This document shows, in pieces, positions 1 to 9,726 of a stretch of 64,000 nt of DNA. Under the pieces are notes generated by a model. It saw only the letters and a list, made by a program, of their open reading frames with translations, ran no database searches and had not been told where the DNA came from. Positions within the stretch are counted from its first letter, which is position 1. Every line of letters starts with the position of its first letter. Both the position numbers and the translations under genes were made by a program. Source of the stretch: Henriciella sp. (GTDB lineage Bacteria > Pseudomonadota > Alphaproteobacteria > Caulobacterales > Hyphomonadaceae); the NCBI RefSeq assembly GCF_029937755.1, contig NZ_JAPYPG010000002.1:35648-99647 (forward strand), in the 5' to 3' direction.

Positions 1-86
1 CGTCGGCGGCGTACGGCCGTATTGTCTTCGGCTGGACGTGAGTCCTTAACGGCGGTGTTGTCTGCAGTGCAAAACGGACACTTCAC
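1..86 (-). CDS. nrdR: NrdR transcriptional repressor, N-terminal part (runs off the window)
   Basis: The minus strand from position 86 begins with GTG and reads M-K-C-P-F-C, then about 22 more residues containing KDSRP and RRRR, before the window ends. This is the start of NrdR: the first CxxC pair of its zinc ribbon and the basic DNA-contact segment. NrdR is an ATP-cone repressor of ribonucleotide reductase genes. The gene starts one base after the glyA stop codon, and glyA-nrdR is a familiar alphaproteobacterial pair, so the two are probably co-transcribed. A G-rich stretch at the end of glyA can serve as ribosome binding site. Only 28 codons are visible; the second CxxC and the ATP-cone lie outside the window. 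Confidence 0.85.
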   Translation of the reverse strand, partial: MKCPFCTADNTAVKDSRPAEDNTAVRRR

Positions 87-87
87 C

Positions 88-1395
<1,308 letters not shown>

Positions 1396-1454
1396 ATGCA
1401 ATTTCCTCGTAGCAGCTCTGACGCCGGTTTAAGTGGCTTGAGCAAACACGGCAA

Positions 1455-1468
1455 GGTGACGCGTCACC
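1455..1468. promoter_or_regulatory. 14-bp perfect palindrome in the glyA-mucR divergent intergenic region
   Basis: The sequence GGTGACGCGTCACC is a perfect palindrome 60 bases upstream of the glyA start and 137 bases upstream of mucR, in the 210-base divergent spacer. It is shaped like a dimeric repressor operator. No regulator can be assigned from sequence alone. The rest of the spacer shows nothing else that I can support. Confidence 0.35.
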
Positions 1469-1605
1469 ATGTCCCGTGATTCAATGACACAAGCCATCTT
1501 TTCTAAGACTCCGAATACTGTAGTAAGGAAACGGGACGACGCTATGAATATCTGTATAAGCTGGGTTTTCGGACAAAAATCGCTGAGTATTGGGGGCTAG
1601 ATTCT

Positions 1606-2019
1606 ATGGCAGGGGATGAGAACAAACTGTTGCTGGAGCTTACGACTGAAGTTGTATCGGCGTACGTCGCGAAGAACCCCATGCAACAGCAGCAGCTTCC
1701 AGAGATTATCCGGGAGGTGCACACAATCCTCCAGAGCCTGTCTGGTGACACTCAGCCATCAGTTTCAACGGGCAAGCCGGCAGTGCCCCCAGCCAAGTCA
1801 GTTACGCCCGATTTTCTCATCTGCCTGGAAGACGGTCGAAAGTTGAAAATGCTGAAGCGCTATTTGCGCAATCGCTACGGGCTCTCTCCGGACGAATACC
1901 GGGATAAATGGGGACTTGCACCGGATTACCCGATGGTCGCCCCGAACTATGCCGCGAAGCGATCCGAATTCGCCAAGAAAATAGGCCTCGGTCGCAAGCC
2001 TGGTGCAAAAGTCGGCTAG
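1606..2019 (+). CDS. MucR/Ros family transcriptional regulator with degenerate zinc finger
   Basis: This 137-residue protein has the MucR layout: an N-terminal oligomerisation region (about 1-45) and a C-terminal Ros-type finger and DNA-binding region (about 68-130), with [20 protein letters not shown] and KKIGLG. MucR/Ros proteins are heat-stable nucleoid-associated regulators of envelope, motility and cell-cycle genes in alphaproteobacteria. In Ros the finger ligands are C-x2-C...H...H. Here the second Cys position is Asp, as in many MucR proteins, the first His is Tyr (KRYL) and the second is Arg (NRY), so only one candidate ligand remains. Some family members are known to fold without zinc. 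The stop codon is shared in antisense with hemA in a CTAG tetramer. Confidence 0.9.
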   Translation: MAGDENKLLLELTTEVVSAYVAKNPMQQQQLPEIIREVHTILQSLSGDTQPSVSTGKPAVPPAKSVTPDFLICLEDGRKLKMLKRYLRNRYGLSPDEYRDKWGLAPDYPMVAPNYAAKRSEFAKKIGLGRKPGAKVG

Positions 2020-3236
2020 GCAGCCTGTTCTTCGAGGCCGAGCTGCTTCCAGACCGCCAGAATAGCCGACACAAGCTCATCCATCATCACTTCGTCATGT
2101 ACCGGCCCGGGGGTAAAACGCAGGCGTTCCGTGCCCCGCGGCACTGTCGGATAGTTGATCGGCTGAACATAGATTCCAAAGTCGAACAGCAGCGTGTCGG
2201 AGAGCGCCTTGCACTTTTCAGGATCACCGACCAGAAGCGGCACAATGTGCGTGACACTATCCATGACGGGCAACCCTGCCTGACGGAACTTCTCCTTGAG
2301 CAAGGCGGCTTTCGCCTGATGGTCAGCCCGAAGTTGGCGGCCTTCGTCACTACGGAGCTTCCGGATGCTGCGCAGTGCGCCAGCGGCCATGACGGGGCAT
2401 GTAGACGTCGTGAAGATGAAGCCCGATGCCATCGAACGGATTGCGTCAATGATCGTCTCATGCGCAGCGATGTAGCCGCCCATGACACCATAGGCCTTGC
2501 CGAGCGTACCTTCGATGATATCGACGCGGTCCATCAGACCGTCGCGTTGAGCAACGCCCGCCCCCTCTTCTCCATACATGCCAACGGCATGGACTTCGTC
2601 GAGATAAGTTAGCGCATCGAATTCATCGGCGAGGTCGCAATATGCTTCTATGGGACCGATATCGCCGTCCATCGAGTAGACACTTTCGAACGCGATGAGC
2701 TTGGGACGATCCGGATCGTCATTCTCTATCAATGCGCGCAGATGCTCTACGTCATTATGACGGAAGATGCGCCGGTCTGCACCGGAGCGGCGAATGCCTT
2801 CGATCATCGATGCGTGGTTCAACTCATCGGAATAAATGATCAGGCCCGGAAGAATCTTTCCCAGCGTCGAAAGTGTAGCCTCATTGGCGACATAGCCGGA
2901 TGTGAACAGCAGGGCGCCCGACTTGCCATGAAGCTCGGCGAGTTCGTTCTCAAGATCGACGTGGAAGCGCGTCGTGCCCGAAATATTACGAGTACCGCCA
3001 GAGCCGGCGCCGAAGCTATCGATCGCATCATGCATGGCCTGAAGGACATCGGCATCCTGGCCCATGCCGAGATAGTCATTCGAGCACCAAACGGTAATCT
3101 CGCGCTCGCCATCTTCAAACCGCGCAGTCGCTTTCGGGAAACGGCCCCGGTGACGGTGGAGGTCAACAAAGACGCGGTACCGGCCCTCCTCATGAATTGT
3201 GGAGAGGGCGTCCTCGAATGCCTTGATATGCTTCAT
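2016..3236 (-). CDS. hemA: 5-aminolevulinate synthase
   Basis: This enzyme condenses glycine and succinyl-CoA to 5-aminolevulinate, the first step of haem synthesis in alphaproteobacteria (C4 or Shemin route). The 406-residue protein has the full alpha-oxoamine synthase set: [10 protein letters not shown] near residue 50, [12 protein letters not shown] near 211 and the PLP lysine in TLGKAYG (K247). It requires glycine, which the nearby glyA can supply; that link is inference. The 3' end overlaps mucR tail to tail by four bases (CTAG). A class II aldolase-like gene lies upstream on the same strand with a 112-base gap that contains a perfect palindrome. Confidence 0.97.
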   Translation of the reverse strand: MKHIKAFEDALSTIHEEGRYRVFVDLHRHRGRFPKATARFEDGEREITVWCSNDYLGMGQDADVLQAMHDAIDSFGAGSGGTRNISGTTRFHVDLENELAELHGKSGALLFTSGYVANEATLSTLGKILPGLIIYSDELNHASMIEGIRRSGADRRIFRHNDVEHLRALIENDDPDRPKLIAFESVYSMDGDIGPIEAYCDLADEFDALTYLDEVHAVGMYGEEGAGVAQRDGLMDRVDIIEGTLGKAYGVMGGYIAAHETIIDAIRSMASGFIFTTSTCPVMAAGALRSIRKLRSDEGRQLRADHQAKAALLKEKFRQAGLPVMDSVTHIVPLLVGDPEKCKALSDTLLFDFGIYVQPINYPTVPRGTERLRFTPGPVHDEVMMDELVSAILAVWKQLGLEEQAA

Positions 3237-3247
3237 ATCACTCGGTT

Positions 3248-3259
3248 CCCTTGCAAGGG
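3248..3259. promoter_or_regulatory. 12-bp palindrome in the hemA leader
   Basis: CCCTTGCAAGGG lies 12-23 bases upstream of the hemA ATG. In the mRNA it would overlap the only purine-rich ribosome-binding candidate (AAGGGA), so it could be an operator or a small hairpin limiting translation. The role is inference. The remaining spacer to 3348 holds nothing else recognisable. Confidence 0.3.
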
Positions 3260-3348
3260 GCTTCGTTGTTGCGGGCTATATGGCAAACGGACGAAGTCGT
3301 ATCCATAGGTGTTTGTGCGTAGGCCGCAAATGTCGCAGTCAGACTGCA

Positions 3349-4125
3349 TTACACATCGTAGCCGGGAAGCTCGCGATCAAGTTTGCGCTTCAGCCCTGGC
3401 CAGATCAGTTTTTCTGTCAGCGTTTCCATTCCGGTGCCTCCCTGACCGGCGACCTTTTCCTGAATGTCACGTCCGCATTCAAGAACATTCTCGCGGCCTC
3501 CGGAAAGCGCCATGACCTGCATCTTGCAGGCACGTTCCAGGAAGAACATTTTGGTGAACGCCATGGAGGCGGTCGTCCCGCAGGTCAGCGTTCCGTGGTT
3601 ACGTAGAAGCATCGTTGACTTTTCCGGTCCCAGATCGGCCACAAGCCTTTCCCGTTCGTCGAGGTCCAAGGCAATGCCTTCATAGTCGTGATAGGCAAGA
3701 TCTTCCCGGACAATCATGGCCGTCTGCGAGACCGGCAGCAGGCCTTCTTTCTGTGCTGAGACAGCGACGCCCTGGTCAGTGTGCAAGTGCATCACGACGT
3801 TTGCGTCTTCCCGATTCGCGTGGATAGCGGAGTGAATCGTAAAACCGGCCGGATTGATGAAATACGGTGTGTCCATCACGATCTGGCCTTCGAGATCGAC
3901 TTTCACCAGCGACGAGGCGGTGATCTCGTCGAAGAACATCCCATAAGGATTGATCAGGAAGTGATGTTCCGGACCAGGCACGCGGTGGGAGATATGTGTG
4001 AAGATCATGTCGTCCCAGCCATGCAGGGCTACGAGACGATAAAGCATCGCGCAGTCGACCCGGGCTTTCCACTCCTCTGCCGAAACGGCGTCCTTCACAG
4101 TGATCGTCTTCATATCGTCCGGCAT
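3349..4125 (-). CDS. class II aldolase/adducin family protein
   Basis: The protein is 258 residues and has the class II aldolase/adducin N-terminal fold. The metal-binding histidines appear as HLHTDQG (H113, H115), and a further histidine occurs in LLRNHGTLTCG. Family members are zinc-dependent aldolases, epimerases or dehydratases acting on sugar phosphates, but this subgroup has no firm substrate, so only the family is assigned. I chose the ATG at 4125 because a perfect AGGAGG element sits just upstream; the reading frame stays open to 4239 but the extension has no such signal. Downstream neighbour is hemA on the same strand, and nadK is divergent. Confidence 0.85.
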   Translation of the reverse strand: MPDDMKTITVKDAVSAEEWKARVDCAMLYRLVALHGWDDMIFTHISHRVPGPEHHFLINPYGMFFDEITASSLVKVDLEGQIVMDTPYFINPAGFTIHSAIHANREDANVVMHLHTDQGVAVSAQKEGLLPVSQTAMIVREDLAYHDYEGIALDLDERERLVADLGPEKSTMLLRNHGTLTCGTTASMAFTKMFFLERACKMQVMALSGGRENVLECGRDIQEKVAGQGGTGMETLTEKLIWPGLKRKLDRELPGYDV

Positions 4126-4228
4126 GCGGTCCTCCTGAAATTTGTCTTTTGCCAGCATACAGGAAAACCGGTACCTGACGCCAGTGTCACGTAACTCATA
4201 GCTTGACGCTGAAGATACCGGGGCTGAC

Positions 4229-5002
4229 ATGGGCGCCATGAAAATTCAGATCTCGTTCAGGGCCTCACGCAGGCCCGAGGCTCAGGAAGCGCTGCAGCGG
4301 CTCACGAAACGCTATGGCCAGTGTCCTGAAGAAGACGCCGAAGTTATCGTGGCTTTAGGCGGCGACGGCTCAATGCTGGAAGCCATGCGTCGCCGTTTTG
4401 ATGACCGTAAGCCTGTCTACGGAATGAACCGGGGCACCGTCGGATTCCTCATGAACGATTTCGATGAGGAGGATCTTTACGAGCGTATCAACAAGGCGTC
4501 AAAGGCAACACTCCTGCCCCTGCGCATGATCGCAACCGATGTTCATGGGGAGCGCTATGAACGCCTGGCCATCAACGAGGTCTCGCTGTTTCGTGAGACC
4601 GCCCAAAGCGCAAAGCTCCGGATACAGGTGGACGGTCGCGAACGAATGAGCGAGCTCACCTGTGACGGCATCATGGTGGCCACACCAGCCGGCTCAACAG
4701 CGTACAATCTCTCGGCCCACGGCCCGATCATGCCGATCGGGGCCAATCTTCTGGCATTGACGCCAGTTAGCGCATTCCGGCCTCGACGCTGGAGAGGCGC
4801 CCTGCTGCGTCATGATGCAAAAGTCGAATTTGAGATTGTTGAGCCTAACCGCCGCCCCGTTGCAGCCGCAGCCGATAATCAGGAAGTCCGTGACATTGCA
4901 CATGTCAGCGTCCTTGAGGATCGCTCCAAGCCGCTTACGATGCTCTTCGATCCGGGCCACGCGCTCGATGAGCGCATTCTCCGGGAACAGTTCGCCTTCT
5001 GA
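4229..5002 (+). CDS. nadK: NAD kinase
   Basis: This enzyme phosphorylates NAD to NADP with ATP (or polyphosphate in some bacteria). The 257-residue protein has the two diagnostic motifs: GGDGSML near residues 44-50 and the NAD-contacting stretch [15 protein letters not shown] near residue 150, with LSAHGPIMP after it. The ATGs at 4229 and 4238 are both possible starts, and the difference is three residues. The gene ends TGA immediately followed by the antisense stop of secF (together TGATCA), so there is no intergenic space for a separate terminator. Confidence 0.96.
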   Translation: MGAMKIQISFRASRRPEAQEALQRLTKRYGQCPEEDAEVIVALGGDGSMLEAMRRRFDDRKPVYGMNRGTVGFLMNDFDEEDLYERINKASKATLLPLRMIATDVHGERYERLAINEVSLFRETAQSAKLRIQVDGRERMSELTCDGIMVATPAGSTAYNLSAHGPIMPIGANLLALTPVSAFRPRRWRGALLRHDAKVEFEIVEPNRRPVAAAADNQEVRDIAHVSVLEDRSKPLTMLFDPGHALDERILREQFAF

Positions 5003-5968
5003 TCAGACGCCCTGGAACCCCTCGACTTCGCGTCGTTGCTTCTCGCCCTGGTCCAGACCCAGCATCAGCACCACAGCGGACGCTACGAAGACCGAGGAGT
5101 AGGTGCCGATGATGACACCAAAAATAAGCGCAAAACTCATCCCGCTGAGTACCGTGCCGCCGAAGAGGTAAATACTGAACAGTGCCAGCAATGTCGTGCC
5201 GGACGTCAGAAGGGTCCGAGAAAGTGTCTGGTTGATTGCAAGGTCGATAACCTTCGCCGGCTCCATTTTCTTGTATTTGCGCGCTTCCTCACGCACGCGG
5301 TCAAAGACGATCACAGTGTCATTCATGGAATAACCGACAATCGTCAGAAGCGCGGCAATGGTAGAAAGATTGAATTCGAACTGGGTCAGCGCAAACATGC
5401 CCATGGTGATAAGCACATCGTGAAATAGCGCGGCAACAGCACCCACAGCGTACTTCCACTGAAACCGTACCGAAATATACAGCATCATCAGCGCGAGCGC
5501 GACGCCCAGGGCAATAAGACCACTGCGCAAGAGTTCGCTGGAAACTTTAGGGCCAACCGCGGCACTGCTTCGAATGTTGACGCCGGGAAACGCCTCTTCA
5601 AGCGCGGAGCGAACCTCATTATTGGCCGTTTGCTGAGCTGACTCCTGATCGCCATCTTCGGGGTCCTGCGTCGCAAACCGGATGACAATAACCTCAATGG
5701 CATCAACCCCGGTACCACGCGCGGCGTTGACCTGTACTTCGCCCAGGCCAAGATCACCCACGACCTGACGGACGTCCTGCTCATTCACACCCTCAGGCTG
5801 CTCGATCTCGATGACGGAGCCGCCCGCAAAGTCGATCCCGAAATTCAGGCCCTTCGTGAAAATCAGTGTGAAAGAGGCCGCAATCAGGATCAGGGAGAAC
5901 AGGAACGCCGGAAAGCGTAACGCCATGAAGCTGAGATTCGTGCGCTGAGGCCAATATTGCAGAAGCAT
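5003..5968 (-). CDS. secF: protein translocase subunit SecF
   Basis: SecF pairs with SecD in the inner membrane and uses the proton gradient to pull preproteins out of SecYEG at the periplasmic side. The 321-residue protein shows the N-terminal membrane segment, a periplasmic domain opened by NFGIDFAGGSVIEI, and a C-terminal bundle of about five helices. The conserved GYSMNDTVIVFDRVRE motif lies in the transmembrane/cytoplasmic part. A GAGGAGAG element precedes the ATG. It follows secD by ten bases in the order yajC-secD-secF, as in most proteobacteria. Confidence 0.97.
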   Translation of the reverse strand: MLLQYWPQRTNLSFMALRFPAFLFSLILIAASFTLIFTKGLNFGIDFAGGSVIEIEQPEGVNEQDVRQVVGDLGLGEVQVNAARGTGVDAIEVIVIRFATQDPEDGDQESAQQTANNEVRSALEEAFPGVNIRSSAAVGPKVSSELLRSGLIALGVALALMMLYISVRFQWKYAVGAVAALFHDVLITMGMFALTQFEFNLSTIAALLTIVGYSMNDTVIVFDRVREEARKYKKMEPAKVIDLAINQTLSRTLLTSGTTLLALFSIYLFGGTVLSGMSFALIFGVIIGTYSSVFVASAVVLMLGLDQGEKQRREVEGFQGV

Positions 5969-5978
5969 GTTTCTCTCC

Positions 5979-7655
5979 TCAGATCGCTAGCCGGCGCGGC
6001 TTCATGGTCTTCAGCCACATGGCCGTGAACCAACGCGTCACAACGAAGGCGGTAAACACCGACGTGACGATGCCGATTGCGAGGGTAACAGCAAAGCCCT
6101 TCACCGGGCCCGATCCCAGCATGTAAAGGATTGCCGCAGCAATGAAGGTTGTAATGTTCGCGTCCAGGATCGTCGCAAGGGCGCGCTCATAGCCTGCAAT
6201 GACAGCCGTGGCCGGAGACCGGCCGGACCGTTGCTCTTCCCGAATACGCTCGAAAACGATCACGTTGGCATCGACGGCCATACCGATCGTCAGCACGATC
6301 CCGGCGATACCAGGCAGTGTTAGCGTAGCACCGAGACCGGACAGAGCGCCAAGGATAAGGACGATATTCGCAAACAGCGAGCCCACGGCAAATCCGCCAA
6401 CGAGTCCGTAAGCCAGAATCATGAAGACGGCCACGAGAACAAGCCCAATGATACTCGCCCGTGTACCCGCTTTGATGGAGTCAGCCCCGAGGCCCGGGCC
6501 CACCGTCCGCTCTTCAATGAAGTTCAGTTTTGCAGGCAGCTCACCGGCCTCGATGATTGCGGCCAGGTCTTGGGCTTCCTGCATAGTGAACTGGCCAGTG
6601 ATCTGAACATTTCCACCCCAGATGGGTTCGTTGATGCGCGGCGCCGACATGACCCGTCCATCGAGGACGATCGCAAAGACCTCGCCGCGATTATTGGCTG
6701 TCGTGCGGCCAAACCGCTCAGCGCCGCCACCCGAAAGGCGGAAATCGACGGCGGGCGAATTGTCATCGGGGTCTCGCCCCTGATTGGCGGTTGCAATATC
6801 ACTGCCTGTGACGACGGGCGTGCGATTAACCAGTAGAGGCATGCCATTGTCGTCTTCCAGCAGCTCCCAGCCCGGCCGCGGGCGGGCAGCCTGAGCAGCG
6901 CGGATCGCAGACGGATCCGAATTGGCCATATTGAAAGTCATGCGACCAGCTTGGCTCAGGATATCCTTGATGCGTCGTGGATCTGCCTCGCCGGGCGCTT
7001 CGATAACGATACGGGTCTCGCCCTGAGGCGTAATCCCGATTTCACTGACCCCATCGGGATCGAGTCGCCGGCGGATGATTTCGATCATCTTTTCCTGAGC
7101 GTCGGACGCCAGCGCATTCATCGCATCGTCGGAAACCCGAACCTCAATCTGCCGCTCACCATTGCGCTCAATGGTCAACACTTTCTGTCCGCCCACGGCC
7201 CCAATTGTTGGGTTGATCCGCCGCAGGCGCCTGATCGCATCGTCCATGTCTTCCGCATTATTGAGCGTGATCGGAAGGCGGGTGCCCTGCTGTTCTGGCT
7301 GAGGCCGCTTGATGATCGGTTGCTGATTGAGCACCTGCACAATATCGGCCTGAATCGTCTCGAGCCGGTTGGCTGCAACCTCTTCAGGATCAATTTCGGT
7401 GAGCAGATAGACACCGCCTTGCAGGTCCAGGCCCAGATTTACCTTGCTGGTGGGAAGAAAGCTGGGCCACCAGGAACTCTCGGCCTCCGCCATCTGCTGC
7501 TCATACTGGGCAACTGACTGAGCATCGTTGGCACCGGTATCGACCGGTTCAATTCCGAGAAAACCGTCACTGAACGCATTCGGCAGTGCAAGCAGGCCTC
7601 CCCAAAGAAGAACGATGGCAATGAGAGCGACTTTCCAGCCCGGAAAATTCAGCAT
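5979..7655 (-). CDS. secD: protein translocase subunit SecD
   Basis: This is the larger partner of SecF in Sec-dependent export. The 558-residue protein has an N-terminal membrane helix, NLGLDLQGGVYLLTEID near residue 70, a large periplasmic P1 region (about 100-380), and a C-terminal RND-like helical bundle. The bundle contains GMAVDANVIVFERIREE, where the Asp belongs to the proton pathway. Length is close to other alphaproteobacterial SecD proteins. It lies 21 bases after yajC and 10 before secF, all on the minus strand, so the three very likely form one operon. Confidence 0.97.
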   Translation of the reverse strand: MLNFPGWKVALIAIVLLWGGLLALPNAFSDGFLGIEPVDTGANDAQSVAQYEQQMAEAESSWWPSFLPTSKVNLGLDLQGGVYLLTEIDPEEVAANRLETIQADIVQVLNQQPIIKRPQPEQQGTRLPITLNNAEDMDDAIRRLRRINPTIGAVGGQKVLTIERNGERQIEVRVSDDAMNALASDAQEKMIEIIRRRLDPDGVSEIGITPQGETRIVIEAPGEADPRRIKDILSQAGRMTFNMANSDPSAIRAAQAARPRPGWELLEDDNGMPLLVNRTPVVTGSDIATANQGRDPDDNSPAVDFRLSGGGAERFGRTTANNRGEVFAIVLDGRVMSAPRINEPIWGGNVQITGQFTMQEAQDLAAIIEAGELPAKLNFIEERTVGPGLGADSIKAGTRASIIGLVLVAVFMILAYGLVGGFAVGSLFANIVLILGALSGLGATLTLPGIAGIVLTIGMAVDANVIVFERIREEQRSGRSPATAVIAGYERALATILDANITTFIAAAILYMLGSGPVKGFAVTLAIGIVTSVFTAFVVTRWFTAMWLKTMKPRRLAI

Positions 7656-7676
7656 GGTGGCAGTCCCCGGTCAGGT

Positions 7677-8057
7677 TCAGGACGATTTGGAATCGTTGGC
7701 TGGTGCCGGCTCATTCTTTCCGCGCACATCAGCAATCATGGACCTGACGACCCGCACCCGGAGCCCTTCAGCCAGATCAACACTGATTTCCTGATCCGTG
7801 ACTTTCGCGACCTTGCCGATGAGCCCTCCAGAGGTAATGACCGTATCGCCCCGCACGACCGCCTCGATCATCGCTTTATGCTTTTTCTGGCGCTGATTGG
7901 CGGGCCGGATAAGCAGGAAGTAGAAGATCAGGATCAGGGGAACAAAAAAGATGAGCTGCGCCATCAGGCCGCCACCGGCGCCGCCCTGTTCTTGCGCAAA
8001 CGCAATAGGTGCAGAGCCGAAAAATGCGGACGCTGCAGCTGCAAATCTGAACTTCAT
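7677..8057 (-). CDS. yajC: preprotein translocase accessory subunit YajC
   Basis: YajC is a small single-span protein that associates with SecDF. The 126-residue product has a membrane helix (about residues 33-50, QLIFFVPLILIFYFLLIRP) followed by a basic stretch (NQRQKKHKAM) and a conserved soluble part with GDTVITSGGLIGKV. The first 22 residues (MKFRFAAAASAFFG...AFA) look like an additional signal peptide before the usual helix, which most YajC proteins lack. I chose the ATG at 8057 because GGGGAGAG precedes it; the frame remains open to 8156 without a good start signal. Confidence 0.93.
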   Translation of the reverse strand: MKFRFAAAASAFFGSAPIAFAQEQGGAGGGLMAQLIFFVPLILIFYFLLIRPANQRQKKHKAMIEAVVRGDTVITSGGLIGKVAKVTDQEISVDLAEGLRVRVVRSMIADVRGKNEPAPANDSKSS

Positions 8058-8177
8058 AAGTTTCTCTCCCCGGAACTTGAGGTCCGTGCCTATATCTGTG
8101 GAGGGCATACATTGCAAACAAGTGCGATCAATGAGCGATTGCAGCGGGCCATGCAATACTAGCCCACTCCATTAGTT

Positions 8178-8191
8178 AGTAAGCGCTCACT
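8178..8191. promoter_or_regulatory. putative TetR operator
   Basis: AGTAAGCGCTCACT is a near-perfect 14-bp palindrome centred on AGCGCT (12 of 14 positions symmetric). It lies 48 bases upstream of the TetR-family gene in the yajC-tetR divergent spacer. TetR proteins commonly autoregulate through such sites, and GTNAGCGCTNAC-like cores are frequent in the family. Assignment to this regulator is inference from position. Confidence 0.55.
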
Positions 8192-8238
8192 TGCAATATG
8201 CGAATTAGCGATATATATTCCGACTGAGGAGACTTGCC

Positions 8239-8832
8239 ATGCCCGCAAATTCACCAGAGCGCAAAGAACGATCACGCAACGCCAAGCCACGCATTGAGCG
8301 GGCGGCCCTGCAGCTATTCGTGGATGAAGGTGTGGACGCGGCCACTACCCGCCAGATCGCCAATCAGGCAGGCGTCTCTGAGGGGGCGCTCTATCGCCAC
8401 TATAAGGGAAAAGACGAGCTGGCTCTTGCCCTTTTCATGGAGACACATAACCGCCTTGGGGAAATGCTGAGTGAAGCGCTTTCCCAGCCAGGGACAGTGG
8501 AAGAGCGAATTCACAGAGCTGTCCTGGCTTACTGTACCCTCGCGGATAAAGACTGGCTCCTCTTCTCGTTTCATCTTGTGTCACTCAATCGCTTCCTGCC
8601 GCATGATACGCGCCGCGAGAATGATCCCGTCACCCGTTTCGAGCGAATCCTTGAAGCCATGATAGCGGCAGGCGAGATACCTGAAGCAGATCCAGCCCTT
8701 CTGACGGCCATGACTTTGGGAATCGTGATGCAGGCTGCCCAGAACAAGATCTATAACAGGCTGCCCGGTCCGTTTTCAGCTCATGCTCCTGCATTCACCC
8801 GGGCCATCCTGGCCGTTCTGTATCAGAAATAG
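8239..8832 (+). CDS. TetR/AcrR family transcriptional regulator
   Basis: The 197-residue protein carries a typical N-terminal TetR helix-turn-helix (about residues 15-60). ATTRQIANQAGVSEGALYRHY is the helix-turn-helix segment, followed by KGKDELALALFMET. The C-terminal domain (about 70-197) has no recognisable ligand signature. A GAGGAG element precedes the ATG. It lies 11 bases upstream of a PlsC-like acyltransferase on the same strand, so it may govern membrane lipid or fatty-acid genes and its own promoter; that is inference. A palindromic site lies upstream. Confidence 0.9.
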   Translation: MPANSPERKERSRNAKPRIERAALQLFVDEGVDAATTRQIANQAGVSEGALYRHYKGKDELALALFMETHNRLGEMLSEALSQPGTVEERIHRAVLAYCTLADKDWLLFSFHLVSLNRFLPHDTRRENDPVTRFERILEAMIAAGEIPEADPALLTAMTLGIVMQAAQNKIYNRLPGPFSAHAPAFTRAILAVLYQK

Positions 8833-8843
8833 GTGGTCATCTC

Positions 8844-9617
8844 ATGCTGCGAGGTCTTCTGTTTACCGGGATCTACTATGCTCTCTCGGTCATCTATGTC
8901 CTGGTGGCGCTTGTCACGCTTGCCTTGCCCGGCCGGTCGGCCACCTCAGCGGTGATCCGGTCCTATACGCGGGCGATCCGTCTGGCTTTGCGCTGGGTGG
9001 CCGGGATCCGTCTTGAAGTTCGTGGCCGCGATTGTCTTCCCGATGGGCCGTTCATCGTCGCCGCGAAACATCAGAGCTGGGGCGATGGCTTCATGATCTA
9101 CCCGGAAATTGACAATCTGGCCTTTGTGACGGGCGATCATCTTGAACGCTTCCCCTTTGTCGGTGGCATCCTGCGAAAGCTCGGAGCTATCGTTATCGAC
9201 ACGTGTGGCGGTGGAGACCGCAAAGCCAAATCCCTTGCCGAGGGCATGGAGCTGGCCGCCAGGGAAGGCCGGCGAGTCCTCATTTACCCGGAAGGCCACC
9301 TTGCGCCTCCCGGATATCACTATCGCTATAAGCCCGGCGTTTGGCATATGCAGAAGGCGATGCAGGTCCCTGTCATTCCTGTTGCCACGAATTTGGGGTG
9401 CTTCTGGAAGCAGGAAGCGTTGCAAAAAACACCAGGCACAGCGGTGATAGAATTTCTTCCGCCAATTGAGCCAGGACGTACGAAAGAGGACTTCCTACAA
9501 ATGCTGACCGCGGCAGTTGAAGAGCAGTCCACGAAACTCCTGGTCGAAGCTTCTGGTTCATCCGTCGAGACGACCACCCTACTGCCTGATCCCATGAAAG
9601 CAGCTGCGCGAAGCTAA
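8844..9617 (+). CDS. 1-acyl-sn-glycerol-3-phosphate acyltransferase (PlsC family)
   Basis: The enzyme transfers an acyl chain to lysophosphatidate or a similar lysolipid at the inner membrane. The 257-residue protein has an N-terminal hydrophobic segment (about 5-30) and the acyltransferase motifs: the catalytic HX4D box in AAKHQSWGDG, a phosphate-binding FPFVGGILRKLG region, and YPEGH in place of the more usual PEGT/S. It sits 11 bases behind the TetR gene and is probably co-transcribed. Substrate specificity (lysophosphatidate versus lyso-ornithine lipid) cannot be read from sequence, so no gene symbol is given. Confidence 0.9.
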   Translation: MLRGLLFTGIYYALSVIYVLVALVTLALPGRSATSAVIRSYTRAIRLALRWVAGIRLEVRGRDCLPDGPFIVAAKHQSWGDGFMIYPEIDNLAFVTGDHLERFPFVGGILRKLGAIVIDTCGGGDRKAKSLAEGMELAAREGRRVLIYPEGHLAPPGYHYRYKPGVWHMQKAMQVPVIPVATNLGCFWKQEALQKTPGTAVIEFLPPIEPGRTKEDFLQMLTAAVEEQSTKLLVEASGSSVETTTLLPDPMKAAARS

Positions 9618-9658
9618 GTTAGCAGGCGCGCGGGATTCTCAAAGCATGAACAGCGATA

Positions 9659-9701
9659 AATAATTACCTTTACTCAATATGTAATTATTGTTATTCAATA
9701 T
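9659..9701. promoter_or_regulatory. AT-rich inverted and direct repeats upstream of a secreted protein
   Basis: A perfect 9-bp inverted repeat, AATAATTAC (9659-9667) and GTAATTATT (9681-9689), is separated by 13 bases. Overlapping it is an 11-bp direct repeat with one mismatch, TTACTCAATAT (9670-9680) and TTATTCAATAT (9691-9701), spaced 21 bases start to start, two helical turns. The stretch is far richer in A+T than its surroundings and ends 26 bases before the next start codon. This looks like a regulated promoter; the factor is unknown. Confidence 0.5.
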
Positions 9702-9726
9702 CCTTCATAATCGGAGGATACACCTT

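Noticed and set aside
1908..2612. 234-codon plus-strand frame across the mucR end and hemA
   Set aside because: It overlaps mucR in another frame and is antisense to hemA; composition is that of a shadow frame.
3237..3348. FNR/FixK-type box upstream of hemA
   Set aside because: The expected TTGAT-N4-ATCAA is not present; only the CCCTTGCAAGGG palindrome is.
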